Assembly (NCBI GenBank): GCA_039096225.1
Contig: JBBPEB010000030.1
Location: 186,001 to 250,000 of the forward strand
Source of the DNA: Blastocystis sp. Blastoise
Taxonomy: Eukaryota; Sar; Bigyra; Opalinata; Blastocystidae
Length of the DNA: 64,000 nt
Direction: 5' to 3'
Part shown: one piece after another, positions 33,701 to 44,281 of the stretch
How the letters are laid out: each line of letters begins with the position of its first letter
Position numbering within the stretch: the first letter of the stretch is position 1
Program-made: the position numbers and the translations under genes
The notes under the pieces: model-generated
Databases searched by the model: none
What the model was told of the DNA's origin: nothing
The model's input: the letters and a program-made list of their open reading frames with translations, nothing else

Positions 33701-33868
33701 ATTAGATTGAGCAGGCATATAACAACAACCATGAGAAGCACAATCTTCTTGAATATCTCCATGAATTACAGGAAGACAGTCGAGTCTATCAATGTCAGGA
33801 ATATCACACTGATCAGATAGAGAGGAAGCAAGCAAAAATACAAAACAAAGGACGAATAATTTCATCAT
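30259..33868 (-). CDS. Secreted GH31 alpha-glucosidase with N-terminal trefoil domain
   Basis: Predicted 866-residue glycoside hydrolase releasing terminal alpha-linked glucose from maltose- or starch-type glycans (acid alpha-glucosidase/maltase type). Eight exons: 33868-33395, 33212-33014, 32845-32647, 32441-32128, 32036-31539, 31367-30708, 30591-30414, 30337-30259. A signal peptide (about residues 1-18) precedes a P-type trefoil domain with six Cys (residues 21-62), as in lysosomal and intestinal maltases. The catalytic nucleophile is Asp452 in WIDMNEL and the acid/base is Asp548 in GHWGGDND. The start is the first of two adjacent ATGs before the signal peptide; an upstream in-frame start at 33895 would weaken it. 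It is divergent with the alpha-galactosidase gene 0.5 kb away. Location is lysosomal or extracellular. Confidence 0.93.
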
Positions 33869-34374
33869 GTAATGACTTATACAAAATAAAAACAATTGTG
33901 TTGTTGTATCAATTTGATTTTTAAAAAGGAGATTATTGTATTTATGACCCTATATATGAGATTTATGTTTATCAATAGGGTATTTTCTACTTTTAAATAA
34001 GGGTCTATTTTGGTTTTGTAAATAAAACATGGAAATATTGAGAAACATAAGAGGAAAAAATATTTCGTAAATCGTAATTAAAATCATTTGTGTTGATTAG
34101 GGGGATATAAATGGTTTCTCTGGAATATATAAAAATTGGATGGTCATGATTATGTTTAAAAGTTTCTCTATACTTAGATTATATAATCGTGAATATTCAA
34201 AAGTTCTTTGAAAATATGGAGATTATTTGTGTGTCATTGAGATTTCCGTTTATATATGATGATTGGTTGAATCTGGAATAAAAGTGGAAACATCAAAGCA
34301 AAGGAGGTTTAGATCTTTCTTTTTCTAAACAGAGTTTACTTCATAATTTTTTGTTTGATTATTTGAAAGAAATT
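33869..34374. promoter_or_regulatory. Shared divergent promoter region, GH31/GH27
   Basis: 506 bases between diverging start codons of two secreted glycosidases. A bidirectional control region is inferred from layout; no binding site can be named. A C/T-rich stretch (TCTTTCTTTTTCT) near 34315-34327 precedes the alpha-galactosidase start. Confidence 0.4.
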
Positions 34375-35556
34375 ATGAAAGTAAGTTTCTTGATTGTACT
34401 AATTGTTGCTGTTGTTGCCTTTGATAATGGTTTAGGCTTGACTCCACCTATGGGTTTCAATACTTGGAATAAATTCCATTGTAAGATTGATGAAAAATTA
34501 GCTAGAGATACTGCTGATGCTATGGTTAATCTCGGATTACTTGAACTTGGTTATGAATATATGAATCTTGATGATTGTTGGCAAGTTGCTCGTGATAATA
34601 CTACTAAAGTTATTATTGAAGATCCTAAGACTTTCCCTTCTGGTATGAAAGCTCTTGCTGATTATGTTCACTCGAAGGGTCTTAAATTCGGTGTTTATTC
34701 TGATGCTGGTACTATGACTTGTCAAAAGAGACCTGGTTCTCTTGGTTTTGAAGAAGTTGATGCTAATACTTATGCTGAATGGGGTGTTGATTACCTTAAG
34801 TATGATAACTGTAATAATGAAGGTATTATTCCTGAACATCGTTATCCTCCTATGGCTGATGCTTTTAAGAATGCTAAGAGAACTATGTTCTTATCTATGT
34901 GTGAATGGGGTCAAAATAAACCTGCTGAATGGGCTCGTTTAACTGGTAATTCTTGGAGAACTACTGGTGATATTAAAGATACTTGGGATAGTATGATAGG
35001 TATTTGTGATAAGAATGAACCTTTATGGAGAGCTGCTGGTCCTGGTGGTTGGAATGATCCTGATATGTTAGAAGTTGGTAATGGTGGTATGACTTATGAT
35101 GAATATAAGACTCACTTCTCTCTTTGGTCTATTATGAGATCTCCTCTTCTTATTGGTTGTGATCTTACTAAAGCTACTGAAGAAACTTTAGAAATTCTTA
35201 AGAATACTGAAATTATTGCTCTTAATCAAGATAGACTTGGTGTTCAAGGTCATCGTGTTTGGTCTGATAAGGGAGGAAATAAAGAAGTTAAAGGTGATAT
35301 TCCTACTGGTAATATTGAAGTTTGGAGTGAACCTTTAATTGATGGTTCTTATGCTATTGTTTTATTCAATAGAGGAACTGAACCTGCTGATATTACTGCT
35401 ACTTTCACTGATTGTGGTATGAGAGAAAATACTTCTGCTTATGTCCGTGATTTATGGAAACATGAAGATTTAGGTGTTTTCGAAAAAGAATTCACTGTTA
35501 AAGGTATTGCTAAGCATGCTGTTGTTGTAATTAAAGCTACTCCCAAACTCATGTAA
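34375..35556 (+). CDS. Secreted GH27 alpha-galactosidase
   Basis: Intronless 393-residue enzyme that removes terminal alpha-galactose from oligosaccharides and glycolipids. The start is the ATG of a clear signal peptide (MKVSFLIVLIVAVVAF), followed by the GH27 opening DNGLGLTPPMGFNTWNKF. Other signatures are YMNLDDCWQ, the nucleophile Asp144 in YLKYDNC, and the acid/base region GWNDPDMLEVGNGGMT. A C-terminal beta-sandwich ends at KATPKLM. Length is typical for secreted plant, fungal and protist GH27. Codon use is as narrow as in clathrin, suggesting strong expression. It probably works with the divergent alpha-glucosidase in digesting ingested or external polysaccharide (inference). Confidence 0.96.
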   Translation: MKVSFLIVLIVAVVAFDNGLGLTPPMGFNTWNKFHCKIDEKLARDTADAMVNLGLLELGYEYMNLDDCWQVARDNTTKVIIEDPKTFPSGMKALADYVHSKGLKFGVYSDAGTMTCQKRPGSLGFEEVDANTYAEWGVDYLKYDNCNNEGIIPEHRYPPMADAFKNAKRTMFLSMCEWGQNKPAEWARLTGNSWRTTGDIKDTWDSMIGICDKNEPLWRAAGPGGWNDPDMLEVGNGGMTYDEYKTHFSLWSIMRSPLLIGCDLTKATEETLEILKNTEIIALNQDRLGVQGHRVWSDKGGNKEVKGDIPTGNIEVWSEPLIDGSYAIVLFNRGTEPADITATFTDCGMRENTSAYVRDLWKHEDLGVFEKEFTVKGIAKHAVVVIKATPKLM

Positions 35557-36392
35557 ATCTTAAATTAAGAAAGTTGCTCTGCTTTAGGATATTAAATGAT
35601 TCTATTTTTTTCTTTGTTTAGTTTTTTCTTAATTTCATATTATTTTAATAACATGAATTCCTCATTTTGTATAGAAATAAAAAAACATATATATAAACAT
35701 AGTTCTTCATTAATAAATTGAAAGAATGAAATCATTTGTTTGTATTGGATAGTTTTTAATTACTATCTTCAAAGAATGACGATAGTAAAGTTATGAAAGC
35801 AATTCATTTAGTAAAATAAATCTGAATTCAAGATAATTTAGTTGTCATTAGTATTATTTATGGGAAATAAAGGTGAATATTATTTTTTTCTCTCTATAGA
35901 CCTTAACGGAGTTATATTTATAAAAGTGAAATAAATACCTAACTAAGAAAAGAAAAATGAATGAATCGTTATCAGTCAAATACTAACAACAAAATATGAG
36001 GAATACGTGTGTACAATACTTTTTAATTACAAATTGTTTCCAATTCTTATGCTAACTCTCGATTTATGGTTGTATGCAAAAATTATTTGCAAACAACAGT
36101 GAGAATAGAATGAGAATTTGTTTATTAAAAACCCGTGAATATTTTGAAAAATACAAGTAAAAAAATGAATTCCCCAAAGAATTACAAATAGATTGTATGA
36201 ATGACAAAGAGAAGAAAAAAGATGAGTTCTCCAATAGAATGATTCGAATAAAAAGATCTGCTGAAACCAAAATACAAAATGGAATGGAACAACATTTGGG
36301 TGCAAAGTTCTTTTGGCAAGTTCTGTTGTAAGAGATACTTTAAGAGTATTTAGATATTTATATAAATAATTAATAAAGTTAAAGAAAAGAAA
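35557..36392. other. Intergenic region upstream of G6PD
   Basis: 836 bases with no supported gene. Reverse open frames at 36027-36305 have no family features and are rejected. It contains the alpha-galactosidase 3' end and G6PD promoter. Confidence 0.45.
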
Positions 36393-36991
36393 ATGTTTAA
36401 GATCAATTTACCTAATGAAAATTCAGACGATAAAGTTTGTTGTACTCAAGAATGGGGTGTAGGTAATCCTATTTATGATGGTGCTTTATCTATTGTTATT
36501 ATTGGTGCTTCAGGTAACTTAGCTAGAACTAAGACTTATCCTTCATTATTCAGAATTTTTAAGAATAATTTAATGCCTGTTGTTACTAGTATTTTTGGTT
36601 ATGCTAGATCTAAGTTGACTAATGAAGAATTCCGTGAAATGATTCGTAAGGAACTCGATGTATGTTTTATTGTCTTGTTCTTTTTTAAATATAATATTTT
36701 ATTACTTTATATAGGGTACTGAAGATGAAATTGAACGATTTTTAGACAGATTATATTATCATCCTGGTATTTTATTTATTTTTAATTTAAAATAATTAAT
36801 TTATATATATATATATTTTTTATAAATAATAATTTAATTTACTATTCTTTTAGGTGCTTATGATAACGATGAAGATTATTTAAGTATGACAAGTGAACTT
36901 GAAACTCATGAACATTCTATGTGTAAAATTTATATGAATAATACTAAGAATACTACTTGTAGTGTATATTATATTATTATTATTATTATAC

Positions 36992-37034
<43 letters not shown>

Positions 37035-39107
37035 GTTTATTATTAATATATAGTCTAATCGTCTTTTCTATTTGGCTATTCCTCCAAGTCTCTTCATTCA
37101 AGTAGCTACTTCTTTAAATAGTATGTTTTAATGATTCTATTTATTATAGAACGATTACATCTATTTATAATAAAACCATCAATATTTTATATATATTATG
37201 ATACTAATTGTTTTATATATAATATATATAGAGAATTGTAGAAGTGCTGGTGGTTTTAATCATTTAATTATCGAAAAACCTTTTGGTAGAGATTTAACTT
37301 CTTGTAAGGATTTGAATGATCAAATTCTTTCTTTATTTAATGAAGATGAAATCTATAGAATAGATCATTATTTAGGTAAAGAAATGGTTCAAAATCTTTT
37401 AGTTTTACGTTTTGGTAATTTACTTCTTTCTCCTTTATGGAATAACTTATATATTGATAATGTTCAAATTATTTTCAAAGAAAAGAAGGGTGTTAATGGT
37501 AGAGGTGGTTATTTTGATCAATATGGTATTATTCGTGATGTTATGCAAAACCATCTTCTTCAAGTATATATTGTGTTTGTCTAATATTGTTTTATAAATC
37601 ATTTTAATATATATATATAATATTATATACTATTACTTATATTATTATATCTTCAAATTGTTACCTTAATAGCTATGGAACAACCTGTATCTCTAGCTGC
37701 TCATGATATTCGTGATGAAAAAGCGAAAGTCTTAAAAAGTATCCCTCCACTCAAATTAGAAGAAGTTGTCGTTGGACAAGTATATCATTATTATTTTATT
37801 TATTTATTATTATATTATATTATTATATATATTAGTATATATATATTATTATACTATTATATATTTATTTTTATAATTAATATGCTAATAATTGACTACT
37901 ATAAATAGTATGGTCGTGATGAGACTGATAGTCAAGAATCCTACAGAGAAGATCCCTCTGTTCCCGCGGATTCTTTAACTTCTACTTTTGCCGCTGCTAT
38001 TATGCATATTAATAACAATCGTTGGGCTGGTGTTCCTTTCTACTTAAAATGTGGTAAAGGTATATAATAAGTATAATAATAATAATAATTAGTATAATCA
38101 CTATTATTTATTATATCTATACTAGTCTCTTATATACTATCATCATAATTTGTTCTATATAGAATAATATATTCTATATATTTATAAAGGATTGGATGAA
38201 GATAAGGCTGAAATTCGTATTCAATTTAAATCTATCCTTGCTCCTCTATTTGGTCATATTCAAAGAGATGAATTAGTTATTCGTGTTCAACCAGATACTT
38301 CTATTTATATGAAGATGAATGTCAAGTCTCCAGGTATAGTTATATAATTATTATGAAACTTATTTTAATATTTATTATCATTATACACTATATTATCATT
38401 ATATATTCTATTATTATATTATACTCTTTATTATTATTCTTATATACTATATTCTAATACTAAATATTATTTCTATAGGTTTAACTACTCAACCTATGTT
38501 ATCTGAATTAGATCTTACGTATAAACAAAGATATGATTCTGCTTATATTCCTGATGCTTATGAAAAACTTATTATCGATTGTATGAGAGGAGATCATAGG
38601 TATATTTATTATTATTCTTACTTCTAATTCATCATATTCATTATATATATATATATATTATATAGTCATTTTGTACGTACTGATGAATTAGAAGGTTCTT
38701 GGAGAATATTTACTCCTCTTCTTCATCAAATTGAAGTATTTATTTTATTTATTTATTTATTTATTTATATATTTATTTATTTATTTAATCATTTATTTAT
38801 AAATCACTTATTTCTATAACTTTTCATATACAATAAATACTATATGTATATATAAATGAATTCATAATAATATATAATAATTATCTATAGGATAAGAAAG
38901 TTGTTCCTATCTCATATCCCCGTGGTTCTCGTGGTCCTGTTGAAGCTGATCAACTTAGAGATAATTATATATATATTTATAATTATATTATATACATATA
39001 TATTTATAATTATATTATATATTATATACATGTATATTTCATATAGTAATGGTTATATTCGTTCTGAAAAGTATCAATGGAAAGAACCTATATTAAAATC
39101 TGCCTAA
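36393..39107 (+). CDS. Glucose-6-phosphate 1-dehydrogenase
   Basis: Predicted 525 residues; first step of the oxidative pentose phosphate pathway, making NADPH in the cytosol. Exons: 36393-36659, 36715-36766, 36854-36963, 37054-37120, 37232-37563, about 37657-37779, 37909-38059, 38190-38333, 38479-38599, 38666-38735, 38891 to about 38970, 39047-39107. The NADP-binding motif is [16 protein letters not shown], with Asn where Asp is usual. [10 protein letters not shown] and the active-site [13 protein letters not shown] are intact, as is [17 protein letters not shown] near the C terminus. Two introns are irregular: intron 5 has no AG acceptor before the conserved [10 protein letters not shown], and intron 11 has no GT donor. 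With these removed as inferred, the length matches the family (human 515), so the gene is probably functional. Confidence 0.93.
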
Positions 39108-39733
39108 ATGAAAAGTACTTGTTATTACTATTAACAATTATATATATGTATGTAATAGTATAAACAACATATATATATAACATATTTTTTATGGATATTC
39201 TCGCTTTTGCTATATATATGTCCTTTTTTGTATGTATTATGATTTTGTTATCATTGAACAATTTGTTTGTTTTTGATTATATATAAATATACATACTTAA
39301 ATCATTTCTATTCTTAAAAAGTCATGTATAATTTAAAAGTGCACGTCAATCGCAGAATAACTTCAAATTTGTAACTAGAAAAAAATATTTTTACAATAAA
39401 TTATTTGTAAAATATATTACTTGAATGTATAAAATGATAACTAGCAATGAAAAACAGTGAATTATAAAAAAAAGTACATGCTATGAAATAGTTTACTATA
39501 TTTTCTAAGAATATCAAATACAGTAGAGAAGATTCTGAAGAATAAACGAAGAATTACTCTTGAAAATGCTGTCAAAACAATTCACTATGTAAGTTTTTGT
39601 TGTCTTCTAATCATAAAATGAAAGAAAAGAACCATATCTTTTTATTACATCAACAAATAAAACATTATAAGCCTGTTCACAATAAATAAACAAAATTAAA
39701 AATTGAAAAAAAAATAGTTTTCTTTTCTTAATC
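39108..39733. other. Intergenic region, G6PD to ORC4
   Basis: 626 bases, AT-rich, no supported frame or RNA gene. Holds the G6PD 3' end and the ORC4 promoter. Confidence 0.5.
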
Positions 39734-41788
39734 ATGGAGTCTATTGTAACCGAAATTCGTAAAAGATTGAATATTCATTACATGCCTAAGTGGTCTGAGT
39801 TACCAGGATTAGAGATACAAGGAAAAAGACTACGTGAAATTCTTGAACAGACATTTGTTTATGGAAATAATGAAATGTATATTTTATATATTAGATTGTA
39901 TATTGATGTATTTAGTGTTGTGATGTCAGGTCCAGAAGGAACAGGAAAGAAATTCTTACTTCATCATGTTTTGAATAATTTACAGATTGAATACTCTGAT
40001 AAAGAGGAAAATCCATTTGATGTCAATAATTATATTAGTGTTTGGTTAGATGGAAGTTATTTAGATGATGATAATTCTGCATTTCGAAGTATTACTCGGC
40101 AATTATCAGATACTGAAATCATGAGAGGTAACTATATTATTTTTTGAATAGTTCATAAAGAATAATTGTTATAGACAAACGAATTCGAAGTAATCAACGA
40201 AATAATTTAGAATTTGTCGAAACAATATCCTTATAAGCGGTATATAATAGTATAGTATATAATAGTATAGTATATAATAGTAGAGTATATAATAATATAT
40301 AATAATATATAATAATATATAATAATATATAATAATATATAATAATATATAATAATATATAATAATATATAATAAAATATAATAATATATAATATGCTTA
40401 TTTTCTTTAATCTATTACTCCTTGAAAGAGGCTGCATTATGTGGATATCCACTATTAATAGTATTAGATGATTTCCCTTCTTTTTGTGATCGTAAGAAGC
40501 AGACATTATTATATTCATTAATGGATTTATGTGGACAACCAAATGTCAAGATTACTGTTGTTTGTATTAACAACGAACCTTCTTCTATACAGAAATTTGA
40601 AAAAAGAATTACTTCTAGGTAATATATATATACATAATTAATTATGATATAATAAATATTTTTATTATTCAAATATTCAATTTAATATATATATATATAT
40701 ATATATACAAAAATTGAATTGTTTTAATTCTATAAATAAGAAATTATATTAAAAAATTATTATACAATTAATTTTTACTTAATATATCTATTAATTATTC
40801 TTATTCATAGATTCTCTCAAAAACAAATTATTTGTATTCCTCCAACATTTAATTCTATATATACATATTTTCAAAAAATAATGGTTCTGAAACCATCTGA
40901 AATTGATTCAGACGTCCTACCTAGTTTATCGAATTTAACTCAATATAATACATATATGGAGAATCTTATTAAGAATAAAACTATCTCTAATTATTTAGAA
41001 CAATTACTGTCTACTTCAGTTATTCCTATAACTATAAGTATCCTTATTAGTATTATTTGATATTATTCTTTTTATCTATTATATTATATACTATTTGCAG
41101 CATTACTCCTTGTATTACATTTATTATTATTTTTTCATTTTTATATGCATATTTTAGTATAACTATGTAGAACTGTTCTTATTATTCTTTTAATAATTAT
41201 ATATAAAAACTATTATAATAATAATTATATATAAAAACTATTATAATAATAATTATATATAAAAACTATTATAATATATATAATTATATAACACTATAAT
41301 AATTATAATTATATATAAAAACTATTATAATAATAATTATATATAAAAACTATTATAATATATATAATTATATAACACTATAATAATAATAATTATATAA
41401 AAACTATTATAGCAACTAGTCTATATTCTATTATTCCTTAATAATATATGTACATTACAACGAATATTATTATTTAGCCTTGAGCAAGTATCTTCTTATA
41501 CTTCGATTCTTTATACATATGAAGACATCCAAAGAGGATATAACCGATTCCTTGATTCTATTAATTCATTATATAATTGCATCACATGTATACTATTCTA
41601 CATTTTTTTGTATTATAATAAATCATAATAATAATTTATCTATATCTTTTATATATATTTATATTTATACTATGCTTATTATAGATTTAGGATTATATGA
41701 ATTATGTTTGTTAATTGCAATCAAAAAGAGAACAGAAAAAACTGATGAAAAATTCAACTTTATTCATATTTATACAGATTTCTTAACG

Positions 41789-41821
<33 letters not shown>

Positions 41822-42272
41822 TTATACTTATTAAGTATCTTATGAAAATCTTTTTTATTATGTATTTAGATGGGTTCGAAAAGAACAAAAGAAATTATCT
41901 ATAAAGGAAATTGATGTAGATACCGCTTGGAAAGTATTTTCTTAATCATTATTTATTATATCAAATACTATTCATATGATTATATATATATAGTGTTTTG
42001 AAAAATTATTAAATTATCAATTAGTTCAATTTACTCCTTCTTCTCATGGATTAGGAAATAAAAATGATATTCCTTATAATATCTATATTAGTTTAAATGT
42101 TACCGTATATATATATAAGCTATTTTTATTATTAAATAAGTATTTTTTATTGATATATGTTTAATATTTCTTTTATATATAGCCATATTATATCAATGAA
42201 ATGATTAAAAGCAATAAGTTACAATGTCCTACAGAAATATCTTATTGGGCTCTTCAATGGGAAGAAATCTAA
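39734..42272 (+). CDS. ORC4: Origin recognition complex subunit 4 (ORC4)
   Basis: Predicted 442 residues (human 436). AAA+ subunit of the complex that marks replication origins and loads the MCM helicase with Cdc6 and Cdt1. Ten exons: 39734-39876, 39916-40127, 40175-40224, 40419-40618, 40811-41037, 41459-41587, 41685-41787, 41870-41933, 41994-42104, 42183-42272. Walker A is GPEGTGKK (about residues 53-60), Walker B LLIVLDDF, and the sensor region KITVVCINN; FEKRITSRFSQKQI and LGLYELCLLIAIKKR match ORC4. The winged-helix C terminus is complete. Introns 3 and 5 carry U12-type signals with AC 3' ends. With intron 3 removed, the spacing between exon 3 and Walker B equals that of the family, which fixes the junction. 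Ordinary GT-AG rules cannot produce this protein. Confidence 0.9.
40225..40418 (+). other. U12-type AT-AC intron in ORC4 (intron 3)
   Basis: 194-nt intron beginning ATATCCTT, the exact minor-spliceosome donor, and ending TTAC. A branch-like TTTCTTTAAT lies 9-10 nt before the end. It interrupts between codons (phase 0): ...EFVET / SLKEAALCGYP.... Reading through gives TAA within four codons, and no GT-AG pair restores the frame. The interior holds TATAATA and TATAATAGTATAG repeats. Confidence 0.85.
41038..41458 (+). other. U12-type intron in ORC4 (intron 5), GT...AC
   Basis: 421-nt intron starting GTATCCTTAT (perfect U12 GT-type donor) and ending CATTAC. The sequence TTCCTTAAT, a near-perfect U12 branch site, lies 17-18 nt before the end. 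Splicing gives ...PITI-KRILLFSLEQVSS, matching the ORC4 helix before the winged-helix domain. Internally it holds tandem copies of a unit containing TATATAAAAACTATTATAAT. A downstream AG at 41503-41505 region or upstream AGs give frameshifts. Confidence 0.72.
41192..41411. repeat. Tandem 26-28 bp repeat inside ORC4 intron 5
   Basis: Units containing AATTATATATAAAAACTATT recur at least seven times; two blocks are separated by copies of a second element with TATATAACACTATAAT, giving a higher-order repeat. The array ends shortly before the U12 branch site. Confidence 0.85.
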
Positions 42273-42647
42273 TTGTTTTTTTGTCATAATGTAATCTTCA
42301 TTCATTCTATGTTCTATTGTAAAGTGTTTTTGATTCATTTCAAGGTGTTTTTATTATTTATTGCATCAAATCTTTTAGCTACTAGTCAGCAATATAGCAG
42401 TTATTATTTTTCAGTATACTAGCAGCACATGACATTTTCTTTTATCCTATTAGCAGACAATGCTACAATCAGTCACTTTTTCAACCAACTTATCGACAAT
42501 ATAACAACCAATTCTGATCACTGTTATCGTCATGAACATAATGAATATATTTTATTTATTTAAATCACAGTTATTTGATAAAAAACACTTCTTTATCCTT
42601 TAAAAAAAATTGTTTTTTTATTTTTCTTTGTTTGTATTCTTTTCAGA
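42273..42647. other. Intergenic region, ORC4 to glutamine cyclotransferase
   Basis: 375 bases without a supported frame. Less repetitive than most spacers, with several CAGC/TAGCAG words near 42390-42460; function unknown. Confidence 0.4.
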
Positions 42648-43730
42648 ATGAGTAAAGGAAAGCCGTCAAAGTCATCTGGAAGATCTAAAGCTAGGAGTTC
42701 AATATCTTGGATATTTCTAGCACTTGTTTTTATCATTGTCATTACATTCCTGTGTTATGCCGGACAAGCTTGGACAAAACAATCAGAAACACAAAACAGT
42801 AAATTTTCAACGATTTCCAAGAAGTCTAAGAAAAATCATCATTTAGATTCAGGAACTCTTACTATGTCATCCCATGTACCTCATGATGGTACTTTATATA
42901 CGTATGTTTTTTTAATTGAGAATTTGTTTGTGGTACAATTATATATTTATATATATATTAATTTTAGGCAAGGTATTTTTTTTTATGATCAGAATACATA
43001 TTATGAGAGTGGTGGTTTATATGGTCAATCTCGAATTCAGAAAGTTAGTTTTCCAGATGGTATTGTTTTAAAACAATATACGTTTCCTAAAGAGATTTTT
43101 GGTATATAGTAGATTCTATATATGTTTGTATTTTCATTTGCATATGATATAATGAATATATTATAATAATGTTATATGTGTTAAATATAATAAATAAATG
43201 AATATTTTATAGGTGAAGGAATAACATTAGTGAATAATACTATATATATGTTTACATGGAAAGAGCATAAAGGTTATAAATTTGATTTAGATTTGAATTT
43301 ACTAGAAGAATTTACATTTAGTACTCGTACTGGTGAAGGTTGGGGAATGACTTATGATGGTATATCTATAGTTGTAAGTGATGGTAGTAATAGTATAATG
43401 TTTTGGGATCCTAATACATTAAAAGAAACAAAACGAATAAGTGTTCATTATCAAAGTGGAAAAACTGTAGGATATTTAAATGAATTAGAATATATTAATG
43501 GATATATATATGCTAATGTTTATTATCAAGAAATAATAGTGAAGATTAATCCTTTAGATGGTCAAGTTGAACAAATACTCGATTTATCTTCTTTACGTCC
43601 TCTTTTAGGTGATAATTCTGGTTATTCCGCGGAAGTACTTAACGGAATTGCATATGATGGAGTGAATGATACTATTTGGATTACTGGAAAACGATGGTCT
43701 AAAATGTTTGGAATGAAATATCAAATATAA
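42648..43730 (+). CDS. Glutaminyl-peptide cyclotransferase (plant/bacterial type), membrane-anchored
   Basis: Predicted 301 residues. Three exons: 42648-42901, 42968-43101, 43213-43730. Enzymes of this beta-propeller family (glutamine cyclotransferase, PF05096 type) convert N-terminal Gln to pyroglutamate in the secretory pathway. Signatures: TQGIFFYDQNTYYESGGLYGQS, FGEGITLVNNTIYMFTWKEHKGY, TGEGWGMTYDG, VSDGSNSIMFWDP, NELEYINGYIYANVYYQ and NGIAYDG near the end. A basic N terminus then one hydrophobic segment (about residues 20-42) predicts a type II membrane orientation with the enzyme in the ER/Golgi lumen. It is unrelated to the animal zinc-dependent QPCT. Confidence 0.88.
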
Positions 43731-44068
43731 TATATTATATATATATATATAAATTTCATATTCCTTGTTTGTATTATTATTATATATATAAATTTTCTGG
43801 TTTCATTAAAGTTATTATTTATTAGTAGATTGTATTGTTAAAGAAAAGAATAAAAATTATTTTAATGTACATAATACAATGGATTCAATTATATAAACAA
43901 AAATAAAAGAAATAGAGATGTATCTCACAATCATCTTTATAATTAATTAAAGAAAAAAAAAGATATTTTTATAAAATATAAATTATAAAAAAAAAGTAGA
44001 GTAATATATAAAGAAATCAACTATTTATATATATTTTATTTGTTGAAGAACTAATAAAAATTAAAATA
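43731..44068. other. Convergent 3' intergenic gap
   Basis: 338 AT-rich bases between the stop codons of the cyclotransferase (+) and the next gene (-). AATAAA-like words occur near 43850. Nothing else supported. Confidence 0.5.
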
Positions 44069-44250
44069 TTAATTGGAAGAAGAACTAGGATGATATTTTC
44101 CAAATAATCCAGCAGTATCTTCACCATAATCCTATATATATATATAATAATGATAATAAAGAGAAAGAGAAATATATATAACTATATATAATTATATATA
44201 TACAATATTGATAACAGCGAGAATAACAACTGCCATAATAATAATTAAAG

Positions 44251-44281
<31 letters not shown>

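Noticed and set aside
36027-36305. Reverse frames of 92 and 68 codons upstream of G6PD
   Set aside because: Phe/Leu-rich, low complexity and without splice partners or family features.
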